Shown: in pieces, positions 16,912 through 24,969 of the stretch
How the letters are laid out: each line of letters begins with the position of its first letter
Position numbering within the stretch: position 1 is the first letter of the stretch
Assembly: GCF_001854325.1 (NCBI RefSeq)
Contig: NZ_CP017756.1
Coordinates: 112,880-176,879 of the forward strand
Direction: 5' to 3'
Length of the DNA stretch: 64,000 nt
Source: Cupriavidus malaysiensis
Lineage (GTDB): Bacteria > Pseudomonadota > Gammaproteobacteria > Burkholderiales > Burkholderiaceae
Position numbers and translations under genes: made by a program
The notes under the pieces: generated by a model
The model's input: the letters and a program-made list of their open reading frames with translations, nothing else
Told to the model about the DNA's origin: nothing
Databases searched by the model: none

Positions 16912-18107
16912 GGTGTCTCCTGGTTCGCTTGTTGGATTGCGTGTAGGGCTTCGTCGATGCCGCGAGACAGTTCAGGTCCACGGCGGCCGAAAAGCGAGGT
17001 GTTGTGTTCGCCGAGTCGCGGCGGGCAGGAGATCCCAGGGCGCTCGCCGTCGAACTTCACCGGAACTCCGGGGAAACGCAGGGTCCCGTTACGCCCATCC
17101 TGGACCATCTGGAAGAAGCCACAGGACCGGAGGTGCTCGTCGTCCTCCAGCGACGCGAGGCTGTGCACCGCTGCCGCCGGGATCTCAAGCGTCTCGCACA
17201 AGGCGAGCCAGTAGGCTGTAGCCTCCTCCTCGACGATCCCGGCGGTGGTCTCGTAGAGCAGCTCGATGTGCGCGGTTCTTGCGGCAATCGATGTGAAGCG
17301 TCGGTCAGTGGCCAGGTCGTCGTTGCCGGTGGCGCGAAAGAACGCCGCCCACTGCGCGTCCGTATAAGGCATGAGGCAAACGAAGCCGTCGATCGTCGCA
17401 TAGGGCTTGCGGGCCGGCGCGAGAACACGGGGATACCCCGCGGCCCCCAACGAGGGCTCGAAGTGGCGGCCGTATAGGTGCTCGACAAGATTGAACGCCA
17501 CCATGGACTCGAACATGGGGATCTCGACATAGCTCCCCTGCCCTACGCGCTCGCGCTTGAGAAGGGCTGCGAGAATGGAAAGCGCAGCAATGAGGCCACT
17601 GGTCTTATCGGCCGCCACGGCGGGGAAGTACTGTGCGTCGCCCGTCTTGGCTTGCATCAAAGCTACCGCCCCCGAGAGGCCTTGCACGACGTCGTCGTAC
17701 GCCGGCCGCCCCGCGTAGACGCCATCCTCGCCGAAGCCGTGCAGCCCCGCGTACACGAGTCGGGGGTAGTTGCCCCGGAGAGTCTGGGCGTCGAGGCCGA
17801 GCCTAGCGAGCTTCTGCGGGCGGATGTTGTGCATGAAGACGTCAGCCGTGGCGATGAGCGATTGCAATTCGTCGCGGCCAGCCGGCGTCTTGATATCGAG
17901 TACCACGCTCTTCTTGTTCCTGTTGACGCCCAGGAACAGCGCGGCCATGCCGAGCTCGGTCGCGGGTCCCGTGCGCCGCGTGGAGTCGCCGGACGGCGGT
18001 TCGACCTTGATGACTTCCGCGCCGAAATCGCCGAGCCATTGACTGGCATACGGGCCCATAACGACTGAACTGAGATCAACGACCCGGATTCCCTGGAGTG
18101 GAAGCAT
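16908..18107 (-). CDS. CaiB/BaiF-family (class III) CoA-transferase
   Basis: 399 residues from ATG 18107, with AGGAGACAGAGAC before it. Typical blocks are LQGIRVVDLSSVVMGPYASQ, GAEVIKVEPPSGD, NKKSVVLDIKTPAGR, and YAGRPAYDDVVQGLSG, where Asp138 is the expected catalytic aspartate. Such enzymes move CoA between carboxylic acids. With the MaoC-like hydratase and the carboxylate-binding protein this suggests uptake and activation of an organic acid. It is first in the operon and divergent from the LysR gene, which likely controls it. Confidence 0.92.
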   Translation of the reverse strand: MLPLQGIRVVDLSSVVMGPYASQWLGDFGAEVIKVEPPSGDSTRRTGPATELGMAALFLGVNRNKKSVVLDIKTPAGRDELQSLIATADVFMHNIRPQKLARLGLDAQTLRGNYPRLVYAGLHGFGEDGVYAGRPAYDDVVQGLSGAVALMQAKTGDAQYFPAVAADKTSGLIAALSILAALLKRERVGQGSYVEIPMFESMVAFNLVEHLYGRHFEPSLGAAGYPRVLAPARKPYATIDGFVCLMPYTDAQWAAFFRATGNDDLATDRRFTSIAARTAHIELLYETTAGIVEEEATAYWLALCETLEIPAAAVHSLASLEDDEHLRSCGFFQMVQDGRNGTLRFPGVPVKFDGERPGISCPPRLGEHNTSLFGRRGPELSRGIDEALHAIQQANQETP

Positions 18108-18203
18108 GTCTCTGTCTCCTTGCATTTTTCCGAGAGCCTAAATGTACGTAACAACTTCGTCTAATATTTGTAGCGACGAGTAGTGATTCAGGAGGGATAT
18201 CAG
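18108..18203. promoter_or_regulatory. Divergent promoter region of LysR regulator and CoA-transferase operon
   Basis: Short AT-rich interval between the divergent start codons, the usual place for LysR-type binding (T-N11-A dyads) and autoregulation. No single dyad could be picked with confidence. AGGAGGG at 18190-18196 is the ribosome site of the LysR gene. Confidence 0.5.
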
Positions 18204-19169
18204 TTGGAGATCCGTCAGTTACATCAATTCGTCGCCGTCGCGGAGACCGGGAATTTCCATCGCGCGGCGGAACGACTGAGCATGCAGCAGGCACCGTTGT
18301 CGATCGCGATTCGCAAGCTGGAGGCGGAACTTGGGGTGGAACTCTTCGTGCGGCCGGGCCGCGGCATGCGCGGCATCAAGCTGTCTTCAGCCGGCGAGGC
18401 AGTGCTCGCAGAGGCCCGGCAGGCGCTCTTCCACGCGGAGCAAACCAGAGTCGTAGCTGCTGCAACGCGCGCCGGAACGGCCGGAAAACTACGCGTCGCA
18501 TTCGTTGGAAGTGCGACCTATGCGCTACTGCCTAAGCTAATACCCCTCTTCAGAGGGAACTTTCCGAACGTCGAGTTGATCCTGCAGGAAACGACCAGCA
18601 CGGCGATCCTGCGAGGCGTGGAGGGTGGCGAGATCGATGTGGGGTTCGTCAGAGGCCCGATCCTCACCTACGGGCCAGCGGAGACCACCGCCGTTGAGCT
18701 GACGACGATCGAAACCGATGAGCTCGTGCTCGCCGTGCCGCGGGACGGTCGGTTCTCTAAGCGCCGTTCGATCCACTTGGAATCGCTTCGCGACGAGCCG
18801 ATCATCATGTACTCGCAGGCGGGGGTGCCAAACCTGAATGCCATCGTCCGGCTGTTGTTCCACCAGGCCGGCCTGGCCCCGCGCGTGTCCCAGGAGGTTC
18901 TTCAGGTCCAGACGCTCGTGGCCATGGTCGAAAGCGGCTTGGGTATCGGCCTGGTGCCGGGGGCGACCGCGAGGTATGCGAGCCAGCGGGTGCGCTTCCT
19001 GCGCCTGTTGGGGGGCGGCCCGACCAAGCACATCACTTTGTCGATGGCGCATCGCGGCTTGGACAGTTCCCCCCAAGTACTCCATTTTGTGAGGACGGCG
19101 CTAGGTGTCGCCGGCACGCCTACGTCGCGGCGCACGGGTCCTCGACGGCGTCCGAGTCACGGATCCTGA
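18204..19169 (+). CDS. LysR-type transcriptional regulator
   Basis: 321 residues from a TTG start at 18204, chosen because AGGAGGG lies 7 bases upstream and the protein then begins LEIRQLHQFVAVAETGNFHR as is normal for LysR proteins. The HTH is followed by the effector-binding domain (GKLRVAFVGSATYALLPKLI, then VESGLGIGLVPGATARY). It is divergent from the CaiB-MaoC-Bug operon and most likely its regulator. The last 20 or so residues (TSRRTGPRRRPSHGS) are the antisense of the 3' end of the convergent HD-domain gene and do not look like LysR sequence. Confidence 0.92.
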   Translation: MEIRQLHQFVAVAETGNFHRAAERLSMQQAPLSIAIRKLEAELGVELFVRPGRGMRGIKLSSAGEAVLAEARQALFHAEQTRVVAAATRAGTAGKLRVAFVGSATYALLPKLIPLFRGNFPNVELILQETTSTAILRGVEGGEIDVGFVRGPILTYGPAETTAVELTTIETDELVLAVPRDGRFSKRRSIHLESLRDEPIIMYSQAGVPNLNAIVRLLFHQAGLAPRVSQEVLQVQTLVAMVESGLGIGLVPGATARYASQRVRFLRLLGGGPTKHITLSMAHRGLDSSPQVLHFVRTALGVAGTPTSRRTGPRRRPSHGS

Positions 19170-21273
19170 TGGCCAGGAAGTAGTTTTCGCCGTCGGAGGT
19201 TTCGACGAACTCCGCCACGACCTTCTTCGCTTGGCAAAAGCTCCTGATCTTGTACCGCGTGGCCACCCAGTCGATTTCGGGGGTGTGTTTGGCCAGGAGC
19301 AGATTGCTGAAGAAGAGATGGTCACCGCGCCGGACAGCTTTCGCCGTTCCAGCCTGGGCGGCAGCCATGGCGCGATCAAGCGCCGCTGTGATGTCGATCG
19401 GCGCTACGTTCTTTTCTGACACGGTCGGAATCATCCCGCGCGGCGCTTCCTTGGCCACCGGCGGATCGAGTGGGACGATGGGGGTCGGTGCCTCGGGATC
19501 GGGAGCGGTCTGAGCATACTCGGGCTCAACGAAGACCTCTTCCTGGCCTTCCTGGCCTTCCTGGTCGTCCTGGTCGTCCTGGTTGTCCGAACTGGGCTGC
19601 TCGGCATCCGTCCTGTCATCGGCGACCGACGCGTCGGCCTCGTCCATTTCTGGCGCGGGCTCGAAGTCGTCCGACGTGGCCTCGCCCTCGTGGTCCCCTG
19701 GCATGAGGCGCTCCATGTGCGCCCTGGCCTGCCGCAGCTGGGCTTCAAACTGCTCGGGGTCGGTGACTGCCTCATACTTGCGGGCGTGGGCCGGCGGCAC
19801 CTTCTTGTATGCTCGCCCCTGCCCCATCGTCGGGCGATTGATGATGGCGTACCACCAGTAGGGGTCGATGGTCTCCAGGCCGGGAATCACCTTCGGATCG
19901 AGAATGATCGTGGCGCTCCAACCGGACTTCTTGACGGGTTTTGCGCCTTCCGCCGGCCGTGAGCAGAAGTCAACGTTCCAGAGAGAGTTCTCGGCGCTAT
20001 ATGCACGGCCCTCGTGCGATTTGTAGAGCGCGCTGCGGGCATCGAGCTCCTGGAGTAGTGCGATCGAGATGCGGGACCGGCCATCGCCAAGCAGCATGGC
20101 ATCCGGCAGCTGCAATCGGCTCATTAGCGCACCGCGTATCGCTGTCTCGTTGATGAGCAGCATTGGTTTCTCGAAGCCGTGTCCATCGCACAGCGAGCCG
20201 ACGTTGAAGCGCGCATCGGCGCTATTGATGCGGCCGGATTCCAACACGATCGCAGTGAAGGCGCTGAACACGGCGTCGTCCGAGAGCTCGGGCGAGGCAC
20301 TTGCTGCGGCGCTTGGGTCTACCGTCACATCGATGCGGCCCTCGTGCTCAAGACGTGAGCCAAAGAAGTCGGCGCGGATCAGCAACTCCATCAATGCCAC
20401 GACCCGGTCGTCTTTGGCGCGGCGATCGCTGGCCAGGGGTAACCGCATCGGGTGATGGTAGTGGGAGACGGCCTGCACAAGGGCCCGACGATCATCGTCC
20501 GGGAGATCCCAAACGAGTGGCATCCGTCCAAGCATCTTCCCACCGGTCAGGTCGTGCTCGTGGTGGATCCCCAGGACCTTCTTCGGGTTGCCCGGGTCAT
20601 AGATGTAGGCTTCGATCTTTCCGATGTCATGCGCCAACCCGATGATCATCAACATCGGGTCGTCCCCCTTGAACTCGTAGGCCGGGTCGCGCAGCTTGAG
20701 GATGATTCTCTTGCCCGACCGATCTCGAAGACCCTTGTAGGACCAACTCTCACCCAGGCGGTGCATCATGTAGCCGATGAGCATCGAGTGCTCGAGCAAC
20801 GACCGCCCACCGTGATGCCCCTCGATATGCGTGGCCGGTAGCCAGGCGCATGCGTTGAACGTCCTTAGCAGGTCCCGGGCTAGCGCGACGTGCGCGGGAT
20901 GAGACTGCGCATAGCGCTCCATCCACTTGGGATACCAGTCCGCGGGGACATCGGGTATGTGCTCGAAACTAGGCAATTCCGCTGTCGACGTGTGATCCCG
21001 GGCGATAAGCGGAAGCCTTCCGATGCCACACGTCAACCCTCTTGCCGTGTCTGGACGCAGCAGCTCGATCGTGCGGCGCTTGGCTGACCAGATTCGAAGC
21101 CAGGCCTGTGCACCGCCGATGACCGTTGCTGCTGCGACAAGGGGGACCAATGCGGTGGACTGGCCGAGGCGATCTAGCCATTCACCGGGGAACTGAATGA
21201 TCGCGTAACAGGCCGTTACCACCCACCAGAACAGCACAACGACACCGGCGGCCTGGATGACGCTGGAGTGCAC
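19120..21273 (-). CDS. traI: HD-domain protein, probable MOBH-type relaxase (TraI-like)
   Basis: 717 residues. Two N-terminal hydrophobic segments (about 8-27 and 40-55) precede an HD-type region: HHGGRSLLEHSMLIGYMMH at 153-171, AHDIGKIEAY with the HD pair at 215-216, and VSHYHHPMRL further on. MOBH relaxases (TraI of SXT and IncHI elements and of the gonococcal island) carry such an HD domain, and the gonococcal one also has a hydrophobic N-terminus. A long acidic linker (DNQDDQDDQEGQEGQEE) leads to a C-terminal domain of about 100 residues. Position beside SSB, an OB-fold protein and a primase supports a DNA-processing role. An HD phosphohydrolase unrelated to transfer remains possible. Confidence 0.55.
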   Translation of the reverse strand: MHSSVIQAAGVVVLFWWVVTACYAIIQFPGEWLDRLGQSTALVPLVAAATVIGGAQAWLRIWSAKRRTIELLRPDTARGLTCGIGRLPLIARDHTSTAELPSFEHIPDVPADWYPKWMERYAQSHPAHVALARDLLRTFNACAWLPATHIEGHHGGRSLLEHSMLIGYMMHRLGESWSYKGLRDRSGKRIILKLRDPAYEFKGDDPMLMIIGLAHDIGKIEAYIYDPGNPKKVLGIHHEHDLTGGKMLGRMPLVWDLPDDDRRALVQAVSHYHHPMRLPLASDRRAKDDRVVALMELLIRADFFGSRLEHEGRIDVTVDPSAAASASPELSDDAVFSAFTAIVLESGRINSADARFNVGSLCDGHGFEKPMLLINETAIRGALMSRLQLPDAMLLGDGRSRISIALLQELDARSALYKSHEGRAYSAENSLWNVDFCSRPAEGAKPVKKSGWSATIILDPKVIPGLETIDPYWWYAIINRPTMGQGRAYKKVPPAHARKYEAVTDPEQFEAQLRQARAHMERLMPGDHEGEATSDDFEPAPEMDEADASVADDRTDAEQPSSDNQDDQDDQEGQEGQEEVFVEPEYAQTAPDPEAPTPIVPLDPPVAKEAPRGMIPTVSEKNVAPIDITAALDRAMAAAQAGTAKAVRRGDHLFFSNLLLAKHTPEIDWVATRYKIRSFCQAKKVVAEFVETSDGENYFLAIRIRDSDAVEDPCAAT

Positions 21274-21281
21274 GCCACACC

Positions 21282-22295
21282 CTATCGGCCGAACGACTGC
21301 AGGATGCTTGGATCGACGCCATCGAGCAATTGCTGCTCGTTACTGAGTTCGGCGTCGACCGGACCACTTCCTGCTCGCTCGATCGGGGGTTTCCAGTCCG
21401 GACTGGGCGACGCTTGCTGGACGGAGAACGGTTGCGTCGGCCCGCGGCGCGGCGCGGCGCCCGTCGGCCGCCGACCAGGTTCTTTCCTCACGGATTCGTA
21501 GAGGTCCTTCGCCCAGTCCGGCACGGTCTTGATCTCCGAGCCGAAGTCGACGCTACTGATGGTGTTGGCCTGGATATACAGCCGTCGCTTGACCGGAACG
21601 ATCCCGTCGGGACCGGCGGGCTCGCCAGTCGGCTTGGCATCGACACGAAGCCTGCCGTCGATCAGCAGAGCATCAGCAATCTGGATGCGATTGGCATGGG
21701 CTTCGGCGAGCCGACCATAGATCATGATCGGCAAAAGATCCTTTTCATCCTTCGTCTGTCGCAGTAACAGGAGGAGAGCGCCGTTGCTCAATTCCCCGTT
21801 TTCCTTTTTCGCCCCGGCGCGTTGAAGTCGATAGGCAGCAACGAAGCCGGCAACCCGCACGGTATTGCTGGAGCCCTCGTTGATCCTGCCGCCGGTGAGC
21901 GCCTGTACGCTTTCCTCGGCGTAAGTGTCGGGACGCACGTCGTCCTGGGGGATGCCTGGCCGGAGGACCTGGTTCCAGAAGCGCCGCGGCGGCAAATCAA
22001 TCACCGATGGAGTGTGGAATGACAGCACGCGCAGCACAACCGAGTAATCGTCGCCGACCTTCTCCCCGCCCAGGCGGCCGACAACTTTGATGGTGGCTCT
22101 GTCGGACACCCGGCTGGGCATGGAGTCACCCTCATTCAGGTGAAAGGGAATCGTATGGTTGAGGTTGTTGGTCTGCTGAAGGTCACCGCCGCGCTTGGTC
22201 ACGTTACGCGCAACGCCTACAAGCCAGGCCACATTGACCATGCCGTTGCGGTATTTCCACAGATCGCTTTCCACCTGCTGCTCTTTGGACAACAT
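21282..22295 (-). CDS. Putative OB-fold / ssDNA-binding-like protein
   Basis: 337 residues from ATG 22295 (GGAGAGAGCT upstream). I do not recognise a named family. The segment LLPIMIYGRLAEAHANRIQI, then DALLIDGRLRVD, resembles the SSB strand pattern (interaction with a strand, GD-type turn, then a GRLR strand), and the tail after residue 280 is a disordered Pro/Gly-rich stretch. The gene lies 8 bp upstream of the relaxase-like gene on the same strand, so a role in DNA processing during transfer is plausible. It is divergent from the HTH regulator at 22456, sharing a palindromic operator region. Confidence 0.45.
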   Translation of the reverse strand: MLSKEQQVESDLWKYRNGMVNVAWLVGVARNVTKRGGDLQQTNNLNHTIPFHLNEGDSMPSRVSDRATIKVVGRLGGEKVGDDYSVVLRVLSFHTPSVIDLPPRRFWNQVLRPGIPQDDVRPDTYAEESVQALTGGRINEGSSNTVRVAGFVAAYRLQRAGAKKENGELSNGALLLLLRQTKDEKDLLPIMIYGRLAEAHANRIQIADALLIDGRLRVDAKPTGEPAGPDGIVPVKRRLYIQANTISSVDFGSEIKTVPDWAKDLYESVRKEPGRRPTGAAPRRGPTQPFSVQQASPSPDWKPPIERAGSGPVDAELSNEQQLLDGVDPSILQSFGR

Positions 22296-22388
22296 AGCTC
22301 TCTCCGGTCTAATGAGTTCTTGGCCGACTGGACGGCATCTCAGCCTATTCTAAAGAGCGGGGAGCGTATAAATTGCATCCTGCGGTGA

Positions 22389-22419
22389 AAACACGGTGCC
22401 ATAATCTGGCACTGTGTTT
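22389..22419. promoter_or_regulatory. Palindromic operator upstream of HTH regulator
   Basis: AAACACGGTGCCA and TGGCACTGTGTTT form a 13-bp inverted repeat with a single mismatch around the 5-bp centre TAATC. It lies 37 bp before the start of the HTH gene at 22456 and about 95 bp before the divergent gene at 22295, a good site for autoregulation. The adjoining GAGCGTATAAATT recurs near 28668. Confidence 0.7.
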
Positions 22420-22455
22420 ATAATCCGTTCACATCGACATCAACTTGAAGGTGCC

Positions 22456-22971
22456 ATGGCAACGCGTAGACCGACTACCGCCAAAAAGCAGATGCTTGCC
22501 GAAAGCGCGCATCTTCGTGAGGCCATTCAGGCGCGAATGGAGGAGCTTGGCCTGGCGGCGGACGATGCCGCTCGCGAGATCGGGGTGTCGCCACAGCACT
22601 TTTACCTGCTGCTGAATGGGACCCGGAAGTGGACGACGATGGGCGATGAGAAGCTCAAGTTGACCGCGAAGTTCCTCGATGTACCGCTGGCGAAGGTCTA
22701 TCACATGGCAGGAATCCTTGAGACCGCGGACTTCTTTGTCTCCGAGGTGGATGTCGGGTCGCGGCTCGACGCCGTGTTCAAGTCGATGACGGCGGACCCA
22801 GCACTCAAGGGCCTCCTGTTGCCGCCGCGCAAGGTGTGGGAAGGCTTTTCCCTGGAGGCCAAGCACCTGGCGGTGACCCTGTACGAGCTGCTTCTGCAAC
22901 GAGACTTGCTCGAGCGCCCCTACCCTAGCCAGGCGGCCGCAGGCCGGCCGGTAGCCAAGGCCGCGAAGTAA
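22456..22971 (+). CDS. Xre-like HTH regulator
   Basis: 171 residues from ATG 22456. After a basic N-terminus, residues about 25-80 hold a lambda-type helix-turn-helix (LGLAADDAAREIGVSPQHFY, then LLLNGTRKWTTMGDEKL). The rest is an alpha-helical domain with no known enzymatic motif. The upstream perfect-looking palindrome at 22389-22419 is its probable own operator. It faces the divergent minus-strand DNA-processing genes and is therefore a candidate regulator of the transfer or replication block. Confidence 0.7.
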   Translation: MATRRPTTAKKQMLAESAHLREAIQARMEELGLAADDAAREIGVSPQHFYLLLNGTRKWTTMGDEKLKLTAKFLDVPLAKVYHMAGILETADFFVSEVDVGSRLDAVFKSMTADPALKGLLLPPRKVWEGFSLEAKHLAVTLYELLLQRDLLERPYPSQAAAGRPVAKAAK

Positions 22972-23012
22972 GGGGGGCGCTGGTACGTTCGTGCCACGGT
23001 AACGCGCAGCGC

Positions 23013-23576
23013 TCAGCTCTCTCGTGGCGCGACGGCAGCGCGAAGCTCGTGCGCCCCCCCCTGGATGATGAGTAGACCATCGTCGAGCACCATGGCGGCC
23101 GCCGAGCGCGCTGTTGGGAGCCATAGCACCGGATACCATTTTGCGGTGGCACACTGGTCGGTCAGATCGCGGATCCGGCCGGAGCGCATTCGCTTTCCCT
23201 TCTGGTCGACCAGTTTCTGCTGGCGCGTGATCAGCGTGCGGGTGACGGCGACCCCCTTCCACCGGGCAATGGCCACAGCGTAGCGTACGCTGCCGTCCGG
23301 CCCAGTGAGAAAGACGTCGGCGGACTCTACGGTCGGATCCGGTCCGAAGGAGACCTGCCACAAGGGTGGGAACTTTGTCCGCCGAATCGCTCGCCTTGCA
23401 TACTGTCGCATCGCCCACTTCCGGAACCGGATATAGGCGAGCACGGTCCCGGCAATGCTAGCCAACCACCCGATCTCCAATTGCGTCTGAGGAATCTCGG
23501 CCGCGCTTCGCGCGAGGAAGACCAGCGCCGCGCCCGCGGCCAGAAGGAGTAGCGAGACCTGCGTGAGGATGTTCAT
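23013..23576 (-). CDS. Membrane protein with C-terminal nuclease-like fold (uncertain)
   Basis: 187 residues from ATG 23576. Two N-terminal helices (about 3-22 and 33-50) anchor a basic cytosolic domain: VRYAVAIARWKGVAVTRTLI, KLVDQKGKRMRSGRIRDLTD, YPVLWLPTA. The pattern recalls NERD/restriction-like domains but the key acidic residues are not evident. Its ATG overlaps the stop of the preceding small membrane gene (ATGA), so they are coupled. Function unknown; probably an accessory of the SSB-linked operon. Confidence 0.55.
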   Translation of the reverse strand: MNILTQVSLLLLAAGAALVFLARSAAEIPQTQLEIGWLASIAGTVLAYIRFRKWAMRQYARRAIRRTKFPPLWQVSFGPDPTVESADVFLTGPDGSVRYAVAIARWKGVAVTRTLITRQQKLVDQKGKRMRSGRIRDLTDQCATAKWYPVLWLPTARSAAAMVLDDGLLIIQGGAHELRAAVAPRES

Positions 23577-23788
23577 GGGCGACCTTGGGGGTGTGCGTCG
23601 ACGGGAGATCGTCCGGCGTGTGGCCCGGCCGAATCGTCGGCCGAGTTGAGGTTCGCTTCCGATGCTATCTCGACGAGCGTGTGGAGGAAGAGGAAGTAGA
23701 TGATGGCGAGCACGCCCAGGCAAACGAACAGTGCCATGAGCAACTCACCAGGGCCGGAGAACCCGAGCTCGCGGATCGTCCCTAGCAT
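23573..23788 (-). CDS. Small single-pass membrane protein
   Basis: 71 residues beginning MLGTIRELGFSGPGELLMAL. One strong membrane helix (about residues 14-37) is followed by a polar acidic tail. The stop overlaps the next gene's start by ATGA. It lies 78 bp after ssb, so the three genes are probably one operon. No family recognised. Confidence 0.5.
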   Translation of the reverse strand: MLGTIRELGFSGPGELLMALFVCLGVLAIIYFLFLHTLVEIASEANLNSADDSAGPHAGRSPVDAHPQGRP

Positions 23789-23866
23789 GATCACCGCAGC
23801 GCTTCCGGGCGGCTGGAGGCCAGCGGCTGGGCCGCTGGCGCTCCATCCGCTCGATCTTGCCAACGA

Positions 23867-24316
23867 TCAGGCGAAAGGCTTGTCGTCGCTTGCGGGCGGC
23901 AGGTCCGCCGGCGGGAGGTCTCCCGGCGGCAAATCACCCCCCGGGTCGTTCGGCGTGTTGCTGTCGGATTTCCCGGCATCAGGGCGATTGCCGTTGAGTT
24001 GGACGTCGGACGCGATGATCTCGGTGGTGTAGCGCTTGATACCGTCCTTGTCGTAGGAACGGGTGCGATTCCGGCCCTCGACATAGACCTCGAGGCCTTT
24101 CTTCAGGTAAGGCACGATGTACTTTTCGATCGTGCTCTTGCGGAACTCGATGACGGTGTGCCACTCCGTGTGTTCCTTGCGCTCGCCGTCGGCATTGGTC
24201 CAACGTTCGGACGTGGCGACCCGCATTGTCGCAACCGGCTCGCCGGTCGGACGATAGCGGATCTCCGGATCGGCACCGAGCTTGCCACACAAGATGACCT
24301 TGTTGACGGATGACAT
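23867..24316 (-). CDS. ssb: Single-stranded DNA-binding protein
   Basis: 149 residues from ATG 24316: MSSVNKVILCGKLGADPEIR, then GEPVATMRVATSERW and EWHTVIEFRKSTIEKYIVPY, a classic SSB OB fold. The C-terminal third is a Gly/Pro/Asp linker with repeated GDLPP/ADLPP units, and the tip DDKPFA is a slight variant of the usual acidic DDDxPF protein-interaction end. Element-encoded SSBs protect the transferred single strand in the recipient. It heads a small minus-strand operon. A terminator hairpin sits about 65 bp upstream. Confidence 0.95.
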   Translation of the reverse strand: MSSVNKVILCGKLGADPEIRYRPTGEPVATMRVATSERWTNADGERKEHTEWHTVIEFRKSTIEKYIVPYLKKGLEVYVEGRNRTRSYDKDGIKRYTTEIIASDVQLNGNRPDAGKSDSNTPNDPGGDLPPGDLPPADLPPASDDKPFA

Positions 24317-24378
24317 GGAGACTCCTTTCGAGCGTTGTTGTGCCGCAGCCAGGCGGACGGGTGGAAAAGCGAGAAATG

Positions 24379-24421
24379 AAAAACCCCTCAAGAACTCATG
24401 ACTGAATTCAAGAGGGGTTTT
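24379..24421. terminator. Bidirectional rho-independent terminator
   Basis: AAAAACCCCTC (24379-24389) pairs with GAGGGGTTTT (24412-24421), giving a T-run on both strands. It isolates ssb from transcription reading out of the primase region, or acts as an attenuator in the ssb leader. Confidence 0.75.
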
Positions 24422-24969
24422 GGGGAGTAAAGAAGCGACAATCGGTGTCACCCGATTGCTCCAGTTTCCTGGATCGCCGCCACGGGTATGACGGATCAGA
24501 ACGACCGAGCGCAGGCATCGCCGAAAGGAGGTGCACTGCGACGGCAGGGTGTGTCAGTTCTCGCATCGGCTCAGCTCGCAGGGAGAGTGCCGATGCAATC
24601 CCATTCCGGGAAGTCGTCTTTGCAACGGCGTAAGGTGTTGCGTACGCTGTAGTATCCGTTACGCTTCACCGGATTCTAAACACCGTGCTGCGTATAATTT
24701 CACCGTGATGCGGTGTTTCTGTTCCTGACGCATCCCTATGCGGTGGTAATTCGAGGCTCGCTCGAGACCCGAGTCGCTCCGCCACGCTGACAGCAGGGAT
24801 CGTGGTGGCTACCTTGCCGCTGTATCGTGAGGTCCTGACGACTGGATCGAGGGCACCTGACGAGAACCTCCTCTGCACCTCGGCGACCGCGGACCCGTTG
24901 CAGGCATTGGGAGAGTTGAGACGCTGACGTGCGGTCGCAGGGCTGATCGGATGATGAGTGACGTGGCGG
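24422..24969. other. Gene-free region with clustered short repeats
   Basis: About 550 bp without a credible gene. Between 24630 and 24720 there are several GCGTA/TACGC words and three ACACCGTG/CACCGTG/CGGTGTTT half-sites flanking TATAAT. It is the likely control region for ssb and, being beside the primase gene, a possible replication-origin region; the latter is inference. Confidence 0.4.
24678..24718. promoter_or_regulatory. Inverted-repeat control site around a -10-like box
   Basis: AAACACCG (24678-24685) and CGGTGTTT (24711-24718) face each other, with a direct CACCGTG pair (24681 and 24701) and TATAAT in the middle. The half-site resembles those in the operator at 22389 and the promoter near 28668, so one regulator may act at all three. 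Confidence 0.5.

Noticed and set aside
19501..19590. Tandem Gln/Asp-coding repeats in the relaxase-like gene as a separate repeat element
   Set aside because: They are in frame and encode the acidic linker; simple codon-level repeats, not a mobile or regulatory repeat.
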